This document shows, in pieces, positions 52,634-62,167 of a stretch of 64,000 nucleotides of DNA (positions within the stretch are counted from its first letter, which is position 1; each line of letters opens with the position of its first letter). Under the pieces are notes generated by a model. It searched no databases. It had not been told where the DNA came from and was given only the letters and a program-made list of their open reading frames with translations. The translations under genes and the position numbers were made by a program. Source of the DNA: Pseudomonas neuropathica (GTDB taxonomy: Bacteria; Pseudomonadota; Gammaproteobacteria; Pseudomonadales; Pseudomonadaceae); the NCBI RefSeq assembly GCF_015461835.1, contig NZ_JACOPX010000004.1:335622-399621 (forward strand), written 5' to 3'.

Positions 52634-55222
52634 ATGTCATCGCGTAAATTTGGACTCAACCTGGTGGTGGTTCTGGCAATCGCCGCCCTGTTCACCGGTT
52701 TCTGGGCGCTGATCAATCGCCCGGTTTCCGCGCCGAACTGGCCGGAGCAGATCTCCGGTTTCTCCTATTCGCCGTTCCAGCAGGGACAATATCCGCAAAA
52801 AGATCAGTACCCGACTGACGACGAAATGCGCCGCGACCTGGAGATCATGAGCAAGTTGACGGATAACATCCGCATCTACTCGGTCGACGGTTCGCTGCAA
52901 GACATCCCGAAACTGGCTGAAGAATTCGGCCTGCGCGTGACGCTGGGGATCTGGATCAGCCCGGATCAGGAACGCAACGAACGGGAAATCACCCGTGCCA
53001 TCGAACTGGCCAACACTTCACGCAGCGTGGTTCGCGTGGTGGTCGGTAACGAAGCGATCTTCCGCAAGGAAATCACCGCCCAAGAGCTGAGCGTGCTGCT
53101 TGATCGCGTGCGCGCAGCGGTGAAGGTGCCGGTGACCACGTCCGAGCAATGGCACGTCTGGGAAGAACACCCGGAACTGGCCAAACACGTTGACCTGATC
53201 GCTGCGCACGTTCTGCCGTACTGGGAGTTCATTCCGGTCGACAAGGCCGGCCAGTTCGTTTTCGATCGCGCTCGCGATCTGAAAAAGCTGTTCCCGAAAA
53301 AACCGCTGCTGCTCTCCGAGGTCGGCTGGCCGAGCAACGGTCGCATGCGTGGCGGTGCCGATGCGTCGCCGGCGGATCAGGCGATCTACCTGCGCACTCT
53401 CGTCAACAAGCTCAACCGCCAAGGCTTCAACTACTTCGTGATCGAGGCGTTTGACCAGCCGTGGAAGGCCAGCGACGAAGGCTCGGTCGGCGCGTACTGG
53501 GGCGTGTTCAACGCTGCGCGTCAGCAGAAATTCAACTTCGAAGGCCCGGTGGTCGCGATCCCGCAGTGGCGCGTGCTGGCGATCGGTTCGGTGGTGCTGG
53601 CGCTATTGTCGCTGACCCTGCTGATGATCGACGGCTCAGCATTGCGTCAGCGTGGGCGGATCTTCCTGACCTTTATCGCGTTCCTCTGTGGTTCGGTGCT
53701 GGTGTGGATCGGTTACGACTACAGCCTGCAATACAGCACGTGGTTCAGTTTGACCGTTGGCTTCCTCTTGGCGCTGGGTGCGCTCGGGGTGTTCATCGTT
53801 TTGCTCACCGAAGCGCATGAACTGGCCGAAGCGGTGTGGATTCACAAGCGGCGGCGCGAGTTCCTGCCGGTCGAGGGCGACTCCAGCTATCGCCCGAAAG
53901 TCTCGATCCATGTGCCGTGCTACAACGAGCCGCCGGACATGGTCAAACAGACCCTCGACGCCCTCGCCGCCCTCGATTATCCGGACTACGAAGTCCTGAT
54001 CATCGACAACAACACCAAGGATCCGGCGGTGTGGGAGCCGGTGCGCGATTACTGCGCAACCCTCGGCCCACGCTTCAAGTTCTTCCACGTCTCGCCCCTG
54101 GCCGGTTTCAAGGGTGGCGCGCTGAACTACCTGATTCCGCACACGGCCAAGGATGCCGAAGTGATCGCGGTGATCGACTCCGATTACTGCGTGCACCCCA
54201 ACTGGCTCAAGCACATGGTGCCGCACTTCGCTGACCCGAAAATCGCCGTGGTGCAGTCGCCGCAGGATTACCGCGACCAGAACGAAAGCACCTTCAAGAA
54301 GCTCTGCTACGCCGAATACAAAGGCTTCTTCCATATCGGTATGGTCACTCGTAACGACCGTGACGCAATCATCCAGCACGGCACCATGACCATGACCCGC
54401 CGCTCGGTGCTGGAAGAGTTGGGCTGGGCTGACTGGTGCATCTGTGAAGACGCCGAGCTCGGCCTGCGCGTGTTCGAGAAAGGCCTGTCGGCGGCGTATT
54501 ACCACGACAGCTACGGCAAGGGCCTGATGCCGGATACGTTTATCGACTTCAAGAAACAGCGTTTCCGTTGGGCTTACGGTGCGATTCAGATCATCAAGCG
54601 CCACACCGGCAGCCTGTTGCGCGGCAAAGACACCGAGCTGACCCGTGGCCAGCGTTACCACTTCCTTGCGGGCTGGTTGCCGTGGGTCGCGGACGGCATG
54701 AACATCTTCTTCACCGTCGGCGCGCTGTTGTGGTCGGCGGCGATGATCATCGTGCCGCAACGGGTCGATCCGCCGCTGCTGATCTTCGCGATCCCGCCTC
54801 TGGCGTTGTTCGTGTTCAAGGTCGGCAAGATCATCTTCCTTTACCGTCGCGCCGTTGGCGTGAACCTGAAAGATGCCTTCTGCGCGGCACTGGCCGGGCT
54901 GGCGTTGTCGCACACCATCGCCAAAGCGGTGCTGTATGGCTTTTTCACCAGCAGCATTCCGTTCTTCCGCACGCCGAAAAACGCCGACAACCATGGTTTT
55001 TGGGTGGCGATTTCCGAAGCGCGGGAAGAGCTGTTCATCATGCTGCTGTTGTGGGGCGCGGCGCTGGGGATCTTCCTGGTCAACGGCATGCCAAGCAACG
55101 ACATGCGCTTCTGGGTGGTGATGTTGCTGGTGCAGTCGCTGCCGTATCTGGCCGCGCTGATCATGGCGTTCCTGTCGTCGCTGCCCAAACCGGCGGCCAA
55201 GCCTGAGCCGGCAACAGCATAA
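52634..55222 (+). CDS. ndvB: GH17-GT2 fusion membrane glucan synthase (NdvB-like)
   Basis: This 862-residue protein has an N-terminal membrane anchor (about residues 5-27), a periplasmic GH17 domain (GFSYSPFQQGQYP to about residue 300, with NEAIF and SEVGWPSNGR holding the two catalytic glutamates), and a membrane-embedded GT2 domain. The GT2 part has a nucleotide-sugar site (YNEPPDMVKQT, about 430), DSDY (about 515), a CEDAELGLRV acid motif and QRFRW (about 642-646), with several transmembrane helices after it. This architecture is that of Pseudomonas ndvB-type genes, whose GH17 domain has been shown to be a beta-glucan transglycosylase. The product is probably a beta-1,3-linked (possibly cyclic) periplasmic glucan; the exact linkage is inferred. 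The frame extends upstream of 52634 without family support. Confidence 0.88.
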   Translation: MSSRKFGLNLVVVLAIAALFTGFWALINRPVSAPNWPEQISGFSYSPFQQGQYPQKDQYPTDDEMRRDLEIMSKLTDNIRIYSVDGSLQDIPKLAEEFGLRVTLGIWISPDQERNEREITRAIELANTSRSVVRVVVGNEAIFRKEITAQELSVLLDRVRAAVKVPVTTSEQWHVWEEHPELAKHVDLIAAHVLPYWEFIPVDKAGQFVFDRARDLKKLFPKKPLLLSEVGWPSNGRMRGGADASPADQAIYLRTLVNKLNRQGFNYFVIEAFDQPWKASDEGSVGAYWGVFNAARQQKFNFEGPVVAIPQWRVLAIGSVVLALLSLTLLMIDGSALRQRGRIFLTFIAFLCGSVLVWIGYDYSLQYSTWFSLTVGFLLALGALGVFIVLLTEAHELAEAVWIHKRRREFLPVEGDSSYRPKVSIHVPCYNEPPDMVKQTLDALAALDYPDYEVLIIDNNTKDPAVWEPVRDYCATLGPRFKFFHVSPLAGFKGGALNYLIPHTAKDAEVIAVIDSDYCVHPNWLKHMVPHFADPKIAVVQSPQDYRDQNESTFKKLCYAEYKGFFHIGMVTRNDRDAIIQHGTMTMTRRSVLEELGWADWCICEDAELGLRVFEKGLSAAYYHDSYGKGLMPDTFIDFKKQRFRWAYGAIQIIKRHTGSLLRGKDTELTRGQRYHFLAGWLPWVADGMNIFFTVGALLWSAAMIIVPQRVDPPLLIFAIPPLALFVFKVGKIIFLYRRAVGVNLKDAFCAALAGLALSHTIAKAVLYGFFTSSIPFFRTPKNADNHGFWVAISEAREELFIMLLLWGAALGIFLVNGMPSNDMRFWVVMLLVQSLPYLAALIMAFLSSLPKPAAKPEPATA

Positions 55223-55240
55223 TCGGTAACGGATAACGTC

Positions 55241-55266
55241 AAACGGCGGCCTTCGGGCCGCCGTTT
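55241..55266 (+). terminator. Rho-independent terminator of the glucan synthase gene
   Basis: An 11-bp stem (aaacggcggcc with ggccgccgttt) closed by a TTCG tetraloop lies 18 bases after the stop codon. Confidence 0.9.
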
Positions 55267-55306
55267 TGCTTTAGAATGACCGCCTTTTTCAATGCCAACA
55301 AACTCG

Positions 55307-55396
55307 GTAGGAGCTGCCGAAGGCTGCGATCTTTTGATCTTGCTGTTGATTTTAAAAAACAAAATCAAAAGATCGCAGCCTGCGGCAGCTCCTACA
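55307..55396. repeat. REP pair, class C, TGTAGG ends outward
   Basis: Two class C units (core gctgccgaaggctgcgatc and its mirror) enclose a spacer containing aaaacaaaatcaaaa; the right copy has one internal difference (tgcggc for ttcggc). The right end lies 30 bases upstream of the dapE start, in its leader. Confidence 0.85.
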
Positions 55397-55425
55397 GGTT
55401 TACCGTGCGCACCCGGAGTTATTAC

Positions 55426-56577
55426 ATGACGGCCCACGCCGACCTTTCGCCGACCCTCCAACTCGCCATCGACCTGATCCGCCGTCCGTCCGTGACGCCG
55501 GTCGACGCCGATTGCCAGAAGCAGATGATGCAGCGCCTGGGCGATGCCGGTTTCAGCCTCGAGCCGATGCGCATCGAAGATGTGGATAACTTCTGGGCCA
55601 CCCACGGCAACAACGACGGCCCGGTGCTGTGCTTCGCCGGCCACACCGACGTGGTGCCGACCGGCCCGGTCACGGCGTGGCAGATCGACCCGTTCAACGC
55701 GCTGATCGATGAACACGGCATGCTCTGCGGCCGTGGCGCAGCGGACATGAAAGGCAGCCTGGCGTCGATGACCGTCGCCGCTGAGCGTTTCGTCGCCGAC
55801 TACCCGAACCACAAAGGCAAGGTCGCGTTCCTGATCACCAGCGACGAAGAAGGCCCGGCGCACCACGGCACCAAGGCTGTGGTCGAACGCCTGGCAGCAC
55901 GCAACGAGCGCCTGGACTGGTGCATCGTTGGGGAACCATCGAGCACCACTTTGGTTGGCGACGTGGTGAAGAACGGCCGTCGCGGCTCGCTCGGTGCCAA
56001 GCTCACCGTCAAAGGCATTCAGGGTCACGTGGCCTATCCGCACCTGGCGAAGAATCCGATCCACCTCGCCGCTCCGGCGCTGGCCGAACTGGCCGCCGAG
56101 CATTGGGATCACGGCAACGATTTCTTCCCGCCGACCAGTTTCCAGATCTCCAACGTCAATTCCGGCACTGGCGCGACCAACGTGATTCCGGGTGATCTGG
56201 TGGCGGTGTTCAACTTCCGGTTCTCCACCGAATCGACCGTCGAAGGCCTGCAGAAACGCGTGGCCGATATTCTCGACAAGCACGATCTGGACTGGCACAT
56301 CGATTGGGCACTGTCCGGCCTGCCGTTCCTCACCGAACCGGGCGCGCTGCTCGACGCGGTGTCGGCGAGCATCAAGGACATCACCGGTCGTGAGACCAAG
56401 GCGTCGACCAGCGGCGGAACGTCCGACGGTCGTTTCATCGCGACCATGGGCACGCAAGTGGTTGAACTGGGCCCGGTCAACGCGACCATTCACCAGGTCA
56501 ACGAACGCGTTCTGGCCGCCGATCTCGATGTACTGACCGAGATCTACTACCAGACCCTGATCAAGTTGCTCGCCTGA
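55426..56577 (+). CDS. dapE: Succinyl-diaminopimelate desuccinylase
   Basis: This 383-residue M20-family zinc peptidase hydrolyses N-succinyl-LL-diaminopimelate. Motifs are [12 protein letters not shown] (zinc His and Asp), [10 protein letters not shown] (catalytic and zinc Glu) and [10 protein letters not shown] (zinc His). The ATG at 55426 has a GGAG site; the open frame extends upstream through the REP pair but without family support. It ends with a TGATG overlap with rlmA. The dapD-dapC-dapE enzymes are thus all in this region. Confidence 0.95.
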   Translation: MTAHADLSPTLQLAIDLIRRPSVTPVDADCQKQMMQRLGDAGFSLEPMRIEDVDNFWATHGNNDGPVLCFAGHTDVVPTGPVTAWQIDPFNALIDEHGMLCGRGAADMKGSLASMTVAAERFVADYPNHKGKVAFLITSDEEGPAHHGTKAVVERLAARNERLDWCIVGEPSSTTLVGDVVKNGRRGSLGAKLTVKGIQGHVAYPHLAKNPIHLAAPALAELAAEHWDHGNDFFPPTSFQISNVNSGTGATNVIPGDLVAVFNFRFSTESTVEGLQKRVADILDKHDLDWHIDWALSGLPFLTEPGALLDAVSASIKDITGRETKASTSGGTSDGRFIATMGTQVVELGPVNATIHQVNERVLAADLDVLTEIYYQTLIKLLA

Positions 56578-57386
56578 TGCTCGCTTGCCCCATCTGCAGT
56601 GAACCGCTGAACACAGTGGACAACGGCGTGGTCTGCCCCGCCGGGCATCGCTTCGACCGTGCGCGTCAGGGTTACCTGAACCTGCTACCGGTGCAGCACA
56701 AGAACAGCCGTGATCCTGGCGACAACCAGGCCATGGTCGAAGCACGCCGGGACTTCTTGAACGCCGGGCATTACGCGCCGGTGGCCAAGCGACTGGCCGA
56801 ACTGGCAGCGAGTTATGCGCCAGATCGCTGGGTCGACATCGGTTGTGGCGAGGGTTACTACACCGCGCAAATCGCCGAGGCCTTGCCGAACGCGGATGGC
56901 TACGCGCTGGACATCTCCCGTGAAGCGGTCAAACGCGCCTGCAAACGTAATCCGGCGATCACTTGGTTGATCGCCAGCATGGCCCGTGTGCCGTTGGCGT
57001 CGGGCAGTTGCCAGTTTCTCGCCAGCGTTTTCAGTCCTCTGGACTGGGAAGAAGCCAAGCGCCTGCTCAGTGTCGGCGGCGGCCTGATGAAAGTCGGCCC
57101 GACCAGCGGCCACCTGATGGAGTTGCGCGAACGTCTTTATGACGAAGTGCGCGAATACACCGACGACAAGCATCTGGCCCTGGTGCCGGAAGGCATGGCG
57201 CTGGCGCACAGCGAAACCCTGGAATTCAAGCTGACGCTGGACAAGCCTGAGGATCGCGCCAACCTGTTGGCGATGACACCTCACGGCTGGCGCGCCAGTG
57301 CCGAGCGTCGTGCGGCGGTGATCGAACAGGCCGAGCCGTTCGTGACCACCGTGTCGATGCGCTACGATTATTTCGTTCTTCAATAA
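56577..57386 (+). CDS. rlmA: 23S rRNA (guanine(745)-N(1))-methyltransferase RlmA
   Basis: This 269-residue methyltransferase modifies G745 in helix 35 of 23S rRNA. A zinc finger with C4, C7, C20 and H24 (LACPICSEPL, VVCPAGHRFD) at the N-terminus is followed by the SAM motif WVDIGCGEGYYTAQIAE near residue 86. The ATG overlaps the dapE stop codon. Confidence 0.92.
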   Translation: MLACPICSEPLNTVDNGVVCPAGHRFDRARQGYLNLLPVQHKNSRDPGDNQAMVEARRDFLNAGHYAPVAKRLAELAASYAPDRWVDIGCGEGYYTAQIAEALPNADGYALDISREAVKRACKRNPAITWLIASMARVPLASGSCQFLASVFSPLDWEEAKRLLSVGGGLMKVGPTSGHLMELRERLYDEVREYTDDKHLALVPEGMALAHSETLEFKLTLDKPEDRANLLAMTPHGWRASAERRAAVIEQAEPFVTTVSMRYDYFVLQ

Positions 57387-57461
57387 CTTTTGGTCTCGGG
57401 CGAGTGCCCGGGGCCGGCTAAATCCGCGAATGGATTTTTCAGACCCGCAGTGAGGACATCC

Positions 57462-57839
57462 ATGCGCCAACCGGACATCGAGATTTACCTGAAAGACGCC
57501 GACGTCGACCACAAGGCCATTTCGGCCTGGCTGGGCGAAGCGCTGGGCCCGTGCAGTGACTGGGTACAGAAAGGCCAGACCTACAAATGCAAGGCCGGCA
57601 ACGTGCCGGTGACCTGGCTGCCGAAAGCCGTGGGCAAGTGGAACAGCCTGTACCTCGAAAGCGACCAGACCCCATGGGACGACGACATCGCCTGCGCCCG
57701 CGCCGCGTTTGCTGCGCTGAACGTCGAAGTGCGTTGCGCGCCGGGGACGTGGGTTGAAGAAGAAGGTGAAGAGACGGCGGATCGCTGGATGCGCATCAGC
57801 GCCGACGGTGAAGAAGAAATCACCTGGAAAACCGCCTAA
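57462..57839 (+). CDS. Conserved protein of unknown function (125 aa)
   Basis: I do not recognise a named family. The start (MRQPDIEIYLKDADVDHKAI) has a GAGGAC site, and the frame upstream of it has no support. It is acidic, especially at the C-terminus (EEEGEETADRW, DGEEEITW), with three cysteines and no membrane segment. It follows rlmA by 75 bases on the same strand and is probably co-transcribed. Confidence 0.75.
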   Translation: MRQPDIEIYLKDADVDHKAISAWLGEALGPCSDWVQKGQTYKCKAGNVPVTWLPKAVGKWNSLYLESDQTPWDDDIACARAAFAALNVEVRCAPGTWVEEEGEETADRWMRISADGEEEITWKTA

Positions 57840-57851
57840 ACACCGATCCCA

Positions 57852-57941
57852 TGTAGGAGTGAGCCTGCTCGCGATTGCGGTGTGCCAGTCGATATCAATG
57901 TTGACTGATACACCGCAATCGCGAGCAGGCTCACTCCTACA
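57852..57941. repeat. Long REP palindrome, class A, with extended 32-bp perfect arms
   Basis: Arms at 57852-57883 and 57910-57941 are exact reverse complements over 32 bases, beyond the usual REP core, and the 26-base loop has another inverted cagtc/gactg. This makes an unusually long cruciform-capable structure between two convergent genes. Confidence 0.9.
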
Positions 57942-57969
57942 ATGGTTTTTGGCGTTTTGAAGGTCTGTG

Positions 57970-58179
57970 TTACAGGCCTACAACGTCTTCCGCCTGCAAA
58001 CCCTTCTCACCGGTAATCACTGCGTATTCAACCTGCTGGCCTTCAGTCAGCGACCGATGCCCTTCGCCGCGAATCGCGCGGTAGTGCACGAACACGTCCA
58101 CCCCGTCTTCGCGCTGGATAAAGCCGTAGCCCTTGGCGTCGTTGAACCACTTCACGTTGCCGGTTTCACGTGTTGCCAT
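57970..58179 (-). CDS. Cold-shock domain protein (CspA family)
   Basis: This 69-residue OB-fold protein binds single-stranded RNA and DNA. The RNP1 motif KGYGFI (about residues 16-21) and RNP2 DVFVHY (about 28-33) are present. The ATG has an AGGAG site. It is divergent from plsB with about 237 bases between, which should hold its 5' leader. Confidence 0.93.
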   Translation of the reverse strand: MATRETGNVKWFNDAKGYGFIQREDGVDVFVHYRAIRGEGHRSLTEGQQVEYAVITGEKGLQAEDVVGL

Positions 58180-58416
58180 CTGTTCATACTCCTTTTTTAT
58201 TATTGGACAGGCTTTTCGCAGGAAAGCCTTTGCGGAACGTCAGCCTGCGTCCGACGTCCATAAAAGGCCCCCGGCGACAGACCGCCGAGTATATGACAGG
58301 TGCGGAAAGTCTCAACAGGAGATTACTTCGCCGCTTTTTTGCCGATTTTCGCCCAATACGGCAAACTGTCGCCCTCCCGAGCAACCGCTCGGTTTATCCA
58401 CTCACGCAGAAGCCGT

Positions 58417-60918
58417 ATGACCCGTTCCCCGTTCCGCCGTCTAGTGTTTGGCACCTTGCGCCGACTGTTGTACCTCTGGGTTCGCTCGGAGACGATCAAC
58501 CAGTCGTCGCTCACCCTCAACCTCGACCGCAGTCGTCCGGTGTTCTACGTCCTGCAAAACCCTTCGCTGACCGATCTCGCCGTGGTCGATACCGAGTGCA
58601 CCAAGGCCGGCCTGCCACGTCCGGTGCTGCCGGTGTCGGTGGGTTCGCTGATCGAACCGGCGGCGTTTTTCTACCTGACGCCGGATCCGGACTGGCTCGG
58701 TCGCCAGGACAAGCGCGGCGCACCGCCGACCCTGACCCGACTGGTCAGTGCCCTGACGCAGAACGCCGCCGAAGACGCGCAGATCATTCCGGTCAGCGTG
58801 TTCTGGGGCCAGTCGCCGGACAGCGAAAACAGTCCCTGGAAATTGTTGTTCGCCGACAGCTGGGCGGTCACCGGGCGCTTGCGTCGGCTGCTGAGCATCA
58901 TCGTCCTCGGGCGCAAAACCCGCGTGCAGTTCTCCGCACCGATTCACCTGCGCGAGCTGATCGAGCACAACAAGGGCCACGAACGCACCGTGCGCATGGC
59001 ACAACGCATCCTGCGCGTGCACTTTCGCAATCTGAAAGCAGCGGTCATCGGCCCGGACATTTCCCACCGCCGTAACCTGGTCAAAGGCCTGCTCAACCAG
59101 CCGCTGGTCAAGCAAGCGATCCTCGACGAAGCCGAGCGCGAAAACATCTCGCCGGAGAAGGCCAAGGCTCAGGCTTTGCGCTACGGCAACGAGATTGCCT
59201 CGGACTACACCTACACCGCGATCCGCTTCCTCGAAGTGGTGCTGAGCTGGTTCTGGAACAAGATCTACGACGGCATCAAGGTCAACCACATCGAAGGCGT
59301 GCAAAAGGTCGCCCAGGGTCACGAAGTGATCTACGTGCCGTGCCACCGCAGCCACATTGACTACCTGCTGCTCTCATATCTGCTGTTCCGCAACGGCCTG
59401 ACCCCGCCGCACATCGCCGCCGGGATCAACCTGAACATGCCGGTGATCGGCAGCCTGCTGCGCCGTGGCGGTGCGTTCTTCATGCGCCGCACGTTCAAGG
59501 GCAATCCGCTGTACACCTCGGTGTTCAACGAATATCTGCACACGCTGTTCACCAAAGGCTTCCCGGTCGAGTACTTCGTCGAGGGTGGCCGCTCGCGCAC
59601 CGGGCGCATGCTGCAACCAAAAACCGGCATGCTCGCGATCACAATGCGCAGCTTCCTGCGTTCGTCGCGGATGCCGATCGTGTTTGTGCCGGTGTACATC
59701 GGTTACGAGCGCGTGCTCGAAGGTCGCACCTACCTCGGCGAATTGCGTGGCGCGAGCAAGAAGAAAGAATCGATCTTCGACATTTTCAAAGTCATCGGCG
59801 CGCTCAAGCAGCGTTTCGGTCAGGTCGCCGTCAACTTCGGTGAGCCGATCAAACTCGCAGAATTCCTTGACGCCGAGCAACCGGACTGGCGCCAGCAGGA
59901 ACTCGGCCCGCAGTACAAACCGGCGTGGCTCAACGAGACCACCAATCGCCTCGGCGAAAAAGTCGCGCAGCATTTGAACGAAGCCGCTGCGATCAACCCG
60001 GTCAACCTGGTGGCGCTGGCGCTGCTGTCGACTACGCGTCTGGCGCTGGATGATCGCGCCATGGCGCGAGTGCTGGATCTGTATCTGGCGCTGCTGCGCA
60101 AAGTCCCGTATTCGCCACACACCACGCTGCCGGAAGGCGACGGCCGTGCGCTGATCGAGCATGTGAAAGACATGGACCTGCTCGCCGAGCAGAACGATGC
60201 GCTGGGCAAGATTCTCTATCTGGATGAGCAGAATGCCGTCCTGATGACCTACTACCGCAACAACGTGCTGCACATCTTCGCGTTGCCTGCACTGCTGGCG
60301 AGCTTCTTCCAGAGCGCTTCGCGCATGAGCCGCGAACAGATCCTGCGCTACACCCGCGCGCTGTATCCGTACCTGCAATCGGAGCTGTTCATTCGCTGGA
60401 CGCTGGACGAACTGGACGGTGTGGTCGATCAGTGGCTGGAAGCGTTCGTCGAACAAGGCCTGTTGCGCTTCGAGAAAGACGTCTATCTGCGTCCGGCGCC
60501 AAGTTCGCGGCATTTCGTGCTGCTGACGCTGCTGTCGAAGAGCATCGCCCAGACCTTGCAGCGCTTCTACATGACCGTGTCCTTGCTGCTCAACAGCGGC
60601 CAGAACAGCATCAGCGCCGAAGAACTGGAAGACCTCTGCACGGTCATGGCCCAGCGCCTGTCGATCCTCCATGGCTTGAATGCCCCGGAGTTCTTCGACA
60701 AGAGCCTGTTCCGTCACTTCATCCAGACAATGCTCGACCTCGACGTGCTGCGCCGCGACGAGGCCGGCAAACTGAGTTATCACGAACTGCTTGGCGAGCT
60801 TGCCGAAGGTGCAGCCAAACGCGTGTTGCCGGCGGAAATTCGACTGTCGATCCGCCAGGTTGCGCTGCATCGCAGTGAAGATGCTGCCGATCAGGTCATC
60901 ACTCAACCCGAGACCTGA
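58417..60918 (+). CDS. plsB: Glycerol-3-phosphate 1-O-acyltransferase PlsB
   Basis: This 833-residue inner membrane enzyme carries out the first acylation in phospholipid synthesis. The HxxxxD active site is [13 protein letters not shown] near residues 310-315, followed by [13 protein letters not shown] and VPVYIGYER. The start at 58417 ([20 protein letters not shown]) fits the family; the frame is open 39 codons further upstream without support. No strong ribosome-binding site was seen. Confidence 0.95.
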   Translation: MTRSPFRRLVFGTLRRLLYLWVRSETINQSSLTLNLDRSRPVFYVLQNPSLTDLAVVDTECTKAGLPRPVLPVSVGSLIEPAAFFYLTPDPDWLGRQDKRGAPPTLTRLVSALTQNAAEDAQIIPVSVFWGQSPDSENSPWKLLFADSWAVTGRLRRLLSIIVLGRKTRVQFSAPIHLRELIEHNKGHERTVRMAQRILRVHFRNLKAAVIGPDISHRRNLVKGLLNQPLVKQAILDEAERENISPEKAKAQALRYGNEIASDYTYTAIRFLEVVLSWFWNKIYDGIKVNHIEGVQKVAQGHEVIYVPCHRSHIDYLLLSYLLFRNGLTPPHIAAGINLNMPVIGSLLRRGGAFFMRRTFKGNPLYTSVFNEYLHTLFTKGFPVEYFVEGGRSRTGRMLQPKTGMLAITMRSFLRSSRMPIVFVPVYIGYERVLEGRTYLGELRGASKKKESIFDIFKVIGALKQRFGQVAVNFGEPIKLAEFLDAEQPDWRQQELGPQYKPAWLNETTNRLGEKVAQHLNEAAAINPVNLVALALLSTTRLALDDRAMARVLDLYLALLRKVPYSPHTTLPEGDGRALIEHVKDMDLLAEQNDALGKILYLDEQNAVLMTYYRNNVLHIFALPALLASFFQSASRMSREQILRYTRALYPYLQSELFIRWTLDELDGVVDQWLEAFVEQGLLRFEKDVYLRPAPSSRHFVLLTLLSKSIAQTLQRFYMTVSLLLNSGQNSISAEELEDLCTVMAQRLSILHGLNAPEFFDKSLFRHFIQTMLDLDVLRRDEAGKLSYHELLGELAEGAAKRVLPAEIRLSIRQVALHRSEDAADQVITQPET

Positions 60919-60928
60919 TGCAAACCTG

Positions 60929-61008
60929 GTGGGAGTGAGCTTGCTAACGAAGGCGGAGTGTCAGGCAACTGAAATGTTGAATGCTTAACCGCTTTCGCGA
61001 GCAGGTCG
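60929..61008. repeat. Degenerate REP pair after plsB
   Basis: Units resembling class A/B (gtgggagtgagcttgc at 60929 and ctttcgcgagcagg near 60995) face each other but have diverged, for example in gctaacga for gctcgcga. It fills the short gap before the lipoprotein gene. Confidence 0.5.
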
Positions 61009-61051
61009 AATCGTCGCACCGTCGCTCACACATTGAAAAGGAGAACGTCCG

Positions 61052-61450
61052 ATGAAAAAACTCACCCTGCTCGCCGCCGCCACACTGCTCAGCGCCTGCC
61101 AGTCGACCACACCTGCCGGCAAGGTCGGCCTCGACGGTGAAGTGTTCTACCTGCAGCGCATCGCCCTGCCTCCGAGCGCGACCCTCAGCGTCAGCCTGCA
61201 AGACGTTTCATTGGCCGACGCGCCAGCGGTGGTGCTGGACGAGCAAAAAGGTCCGGTCAAAGGCCAGGTGCCGCTGCCCTTCCACTTGAGCTACGATCCA
61301 GCGCAGATAAAACCTGGCCACCGTTACTCGGTCAGCGCGCGCATTGAAGTCAACGGTGAGTTGATGTTCATCACCACCGAAAACCATGCCGTGCAACTCG
61401 ACGGCAACGACCCGCAGCCGCTGAAGATCCGCGTCGACGCCGTTCGTTAA
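61052..61450 (+). CDS. YbaY-family lipoprotein
   Basis: This 132-residue protein has a lipoprotein signal (KKLTLLAAATLLSAC, lipobox LSAC with Cys16) and a beta-sandwich domain with RIALPPSATLSVSLQDVSLA and the later LPFHLSYDP, as in YbaY and YscW-like proteins. The ATG follows an AAGGAG site. Its role is unknown; in the family it is an envelope lipoprotein. It lies 27 bases before the DUF4197 gene and may form one transcript with it. Confidence 0.85.
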   Translation: MKKLTLLAAATLLSACQSTTPAGKVGLDGEVFYLQRIALPPSATLSVSLQDVSLADAPAVVLDEQKGPVKGQVPLPFHLSYDPAQIKPGHRYSVSARIEVNGELMFITTENHAVQLDGNDPQPLKIRVDAVR

Positions 61451-61477
61451 TTCACTTTCTGCAACAAGGAAGCCGCC

Positions 61478-62167
61478 ATGCTCCGCCCTACCCTTCGCTT
61501 CGCCGGCCTGTGCGCAGGCCTGATGATCTCCGCCAGCGCGCTGGCGCTGTCGCTCAGTGACCTTTCGCAAACAGACGCCACCGGCGGCCTCAAGGATGCC
61601 CTGACCCAAGGCGCGCAAATCGCCGTCAAGCAACTGGGTACACCCGGCGGCTTCAGCAACAACCCCGACGTGAAGATCGAACTGCCGGGCAAACTCGGCA
61701 AAGCCGCGAGCAAAATGAAAGCCTTCGGCATGGGCGCTCAGGTTGAAGAACTGGAAACCGCGATGAACAAAGCGGCGGAAAGCGCTGTAACTCAAGCCCA
61801 GCCCATCCTCGTCGACGCCGTGAAGAAAATGAGCGTGGCAGACGCCAAAGGCATCCTCAGCGGCAGCAAGGACTCGGCCACGCAATACCTCGACAAATCC
61901 AGCCGCGAACAGATCCGCGCCAAGTTCCTGCCGATCGTCAAACAGGCGACCGACAAGGTTGGCGTAGCACAGAAGTACAACTCGTTCGCTGGTCAGGCTG
62001 CTGCGTTCGGCGTTGTCGATGCGAAGAGCGCCAACGTTGAAAACTACGTGACCGAGCAAGCGCTCAATGGCTTGTTCGAGATGATCGGCAAACAGGAAGA
62101 AACCATCCGCCAGAACCCGGCTGCTGCAGCGACCAGTTTGGCGAAGAAGGTGTTCGGCACGCTCTAA
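61478..62167 (+). CDS. DUF4197 periplasmic protein
   Basis: This 229-residue protein has a signal peptide (GLCAGLMISASALALSLSDL, cleavage after ALA) and the DUF4197 pattern, including DATGGLKDALTQGAQIAVKQ, then NPDVKIELPGKL, and a C-terminal ALNGLFEMIGKQEETIRQNP. The function of the family is unknown. It ends in a three-base tail-to-tail overlap with the Fic gene on the other strand. Confidence 0.85.
   Translation: MLRPTLRFAGLCAGLMISASALALSLSDLSQTDATGGLKDALTQGAQIAVKQLGTPGGFSNNPDVKIELPGKLGKAASKMKAFGMGAQVEELETAMNKAAESAVTQAQPILVDAVKKMSVADAKGILSGSKDSATQYLDKSSREQIRAKFLPIVKQATDKVGVAQKYNSFAGQAAAFGVVDAKSANVENYVTEQALNGLFEMIGKQEETIRQNPAAAATSLAKKVFGTL

Noticed and set aside
21804..57941. Regularly recurring palindromic repeats that could suggest a CRISPR array
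   Set aside because: They are scattered, paired REP elements between genes, not clustered repeats with equal spacers, and no cas gene is present.
60929..61008. A possible terminator after plsB
   Set aside because: The inverted sequence is a decayed REP without a T run.
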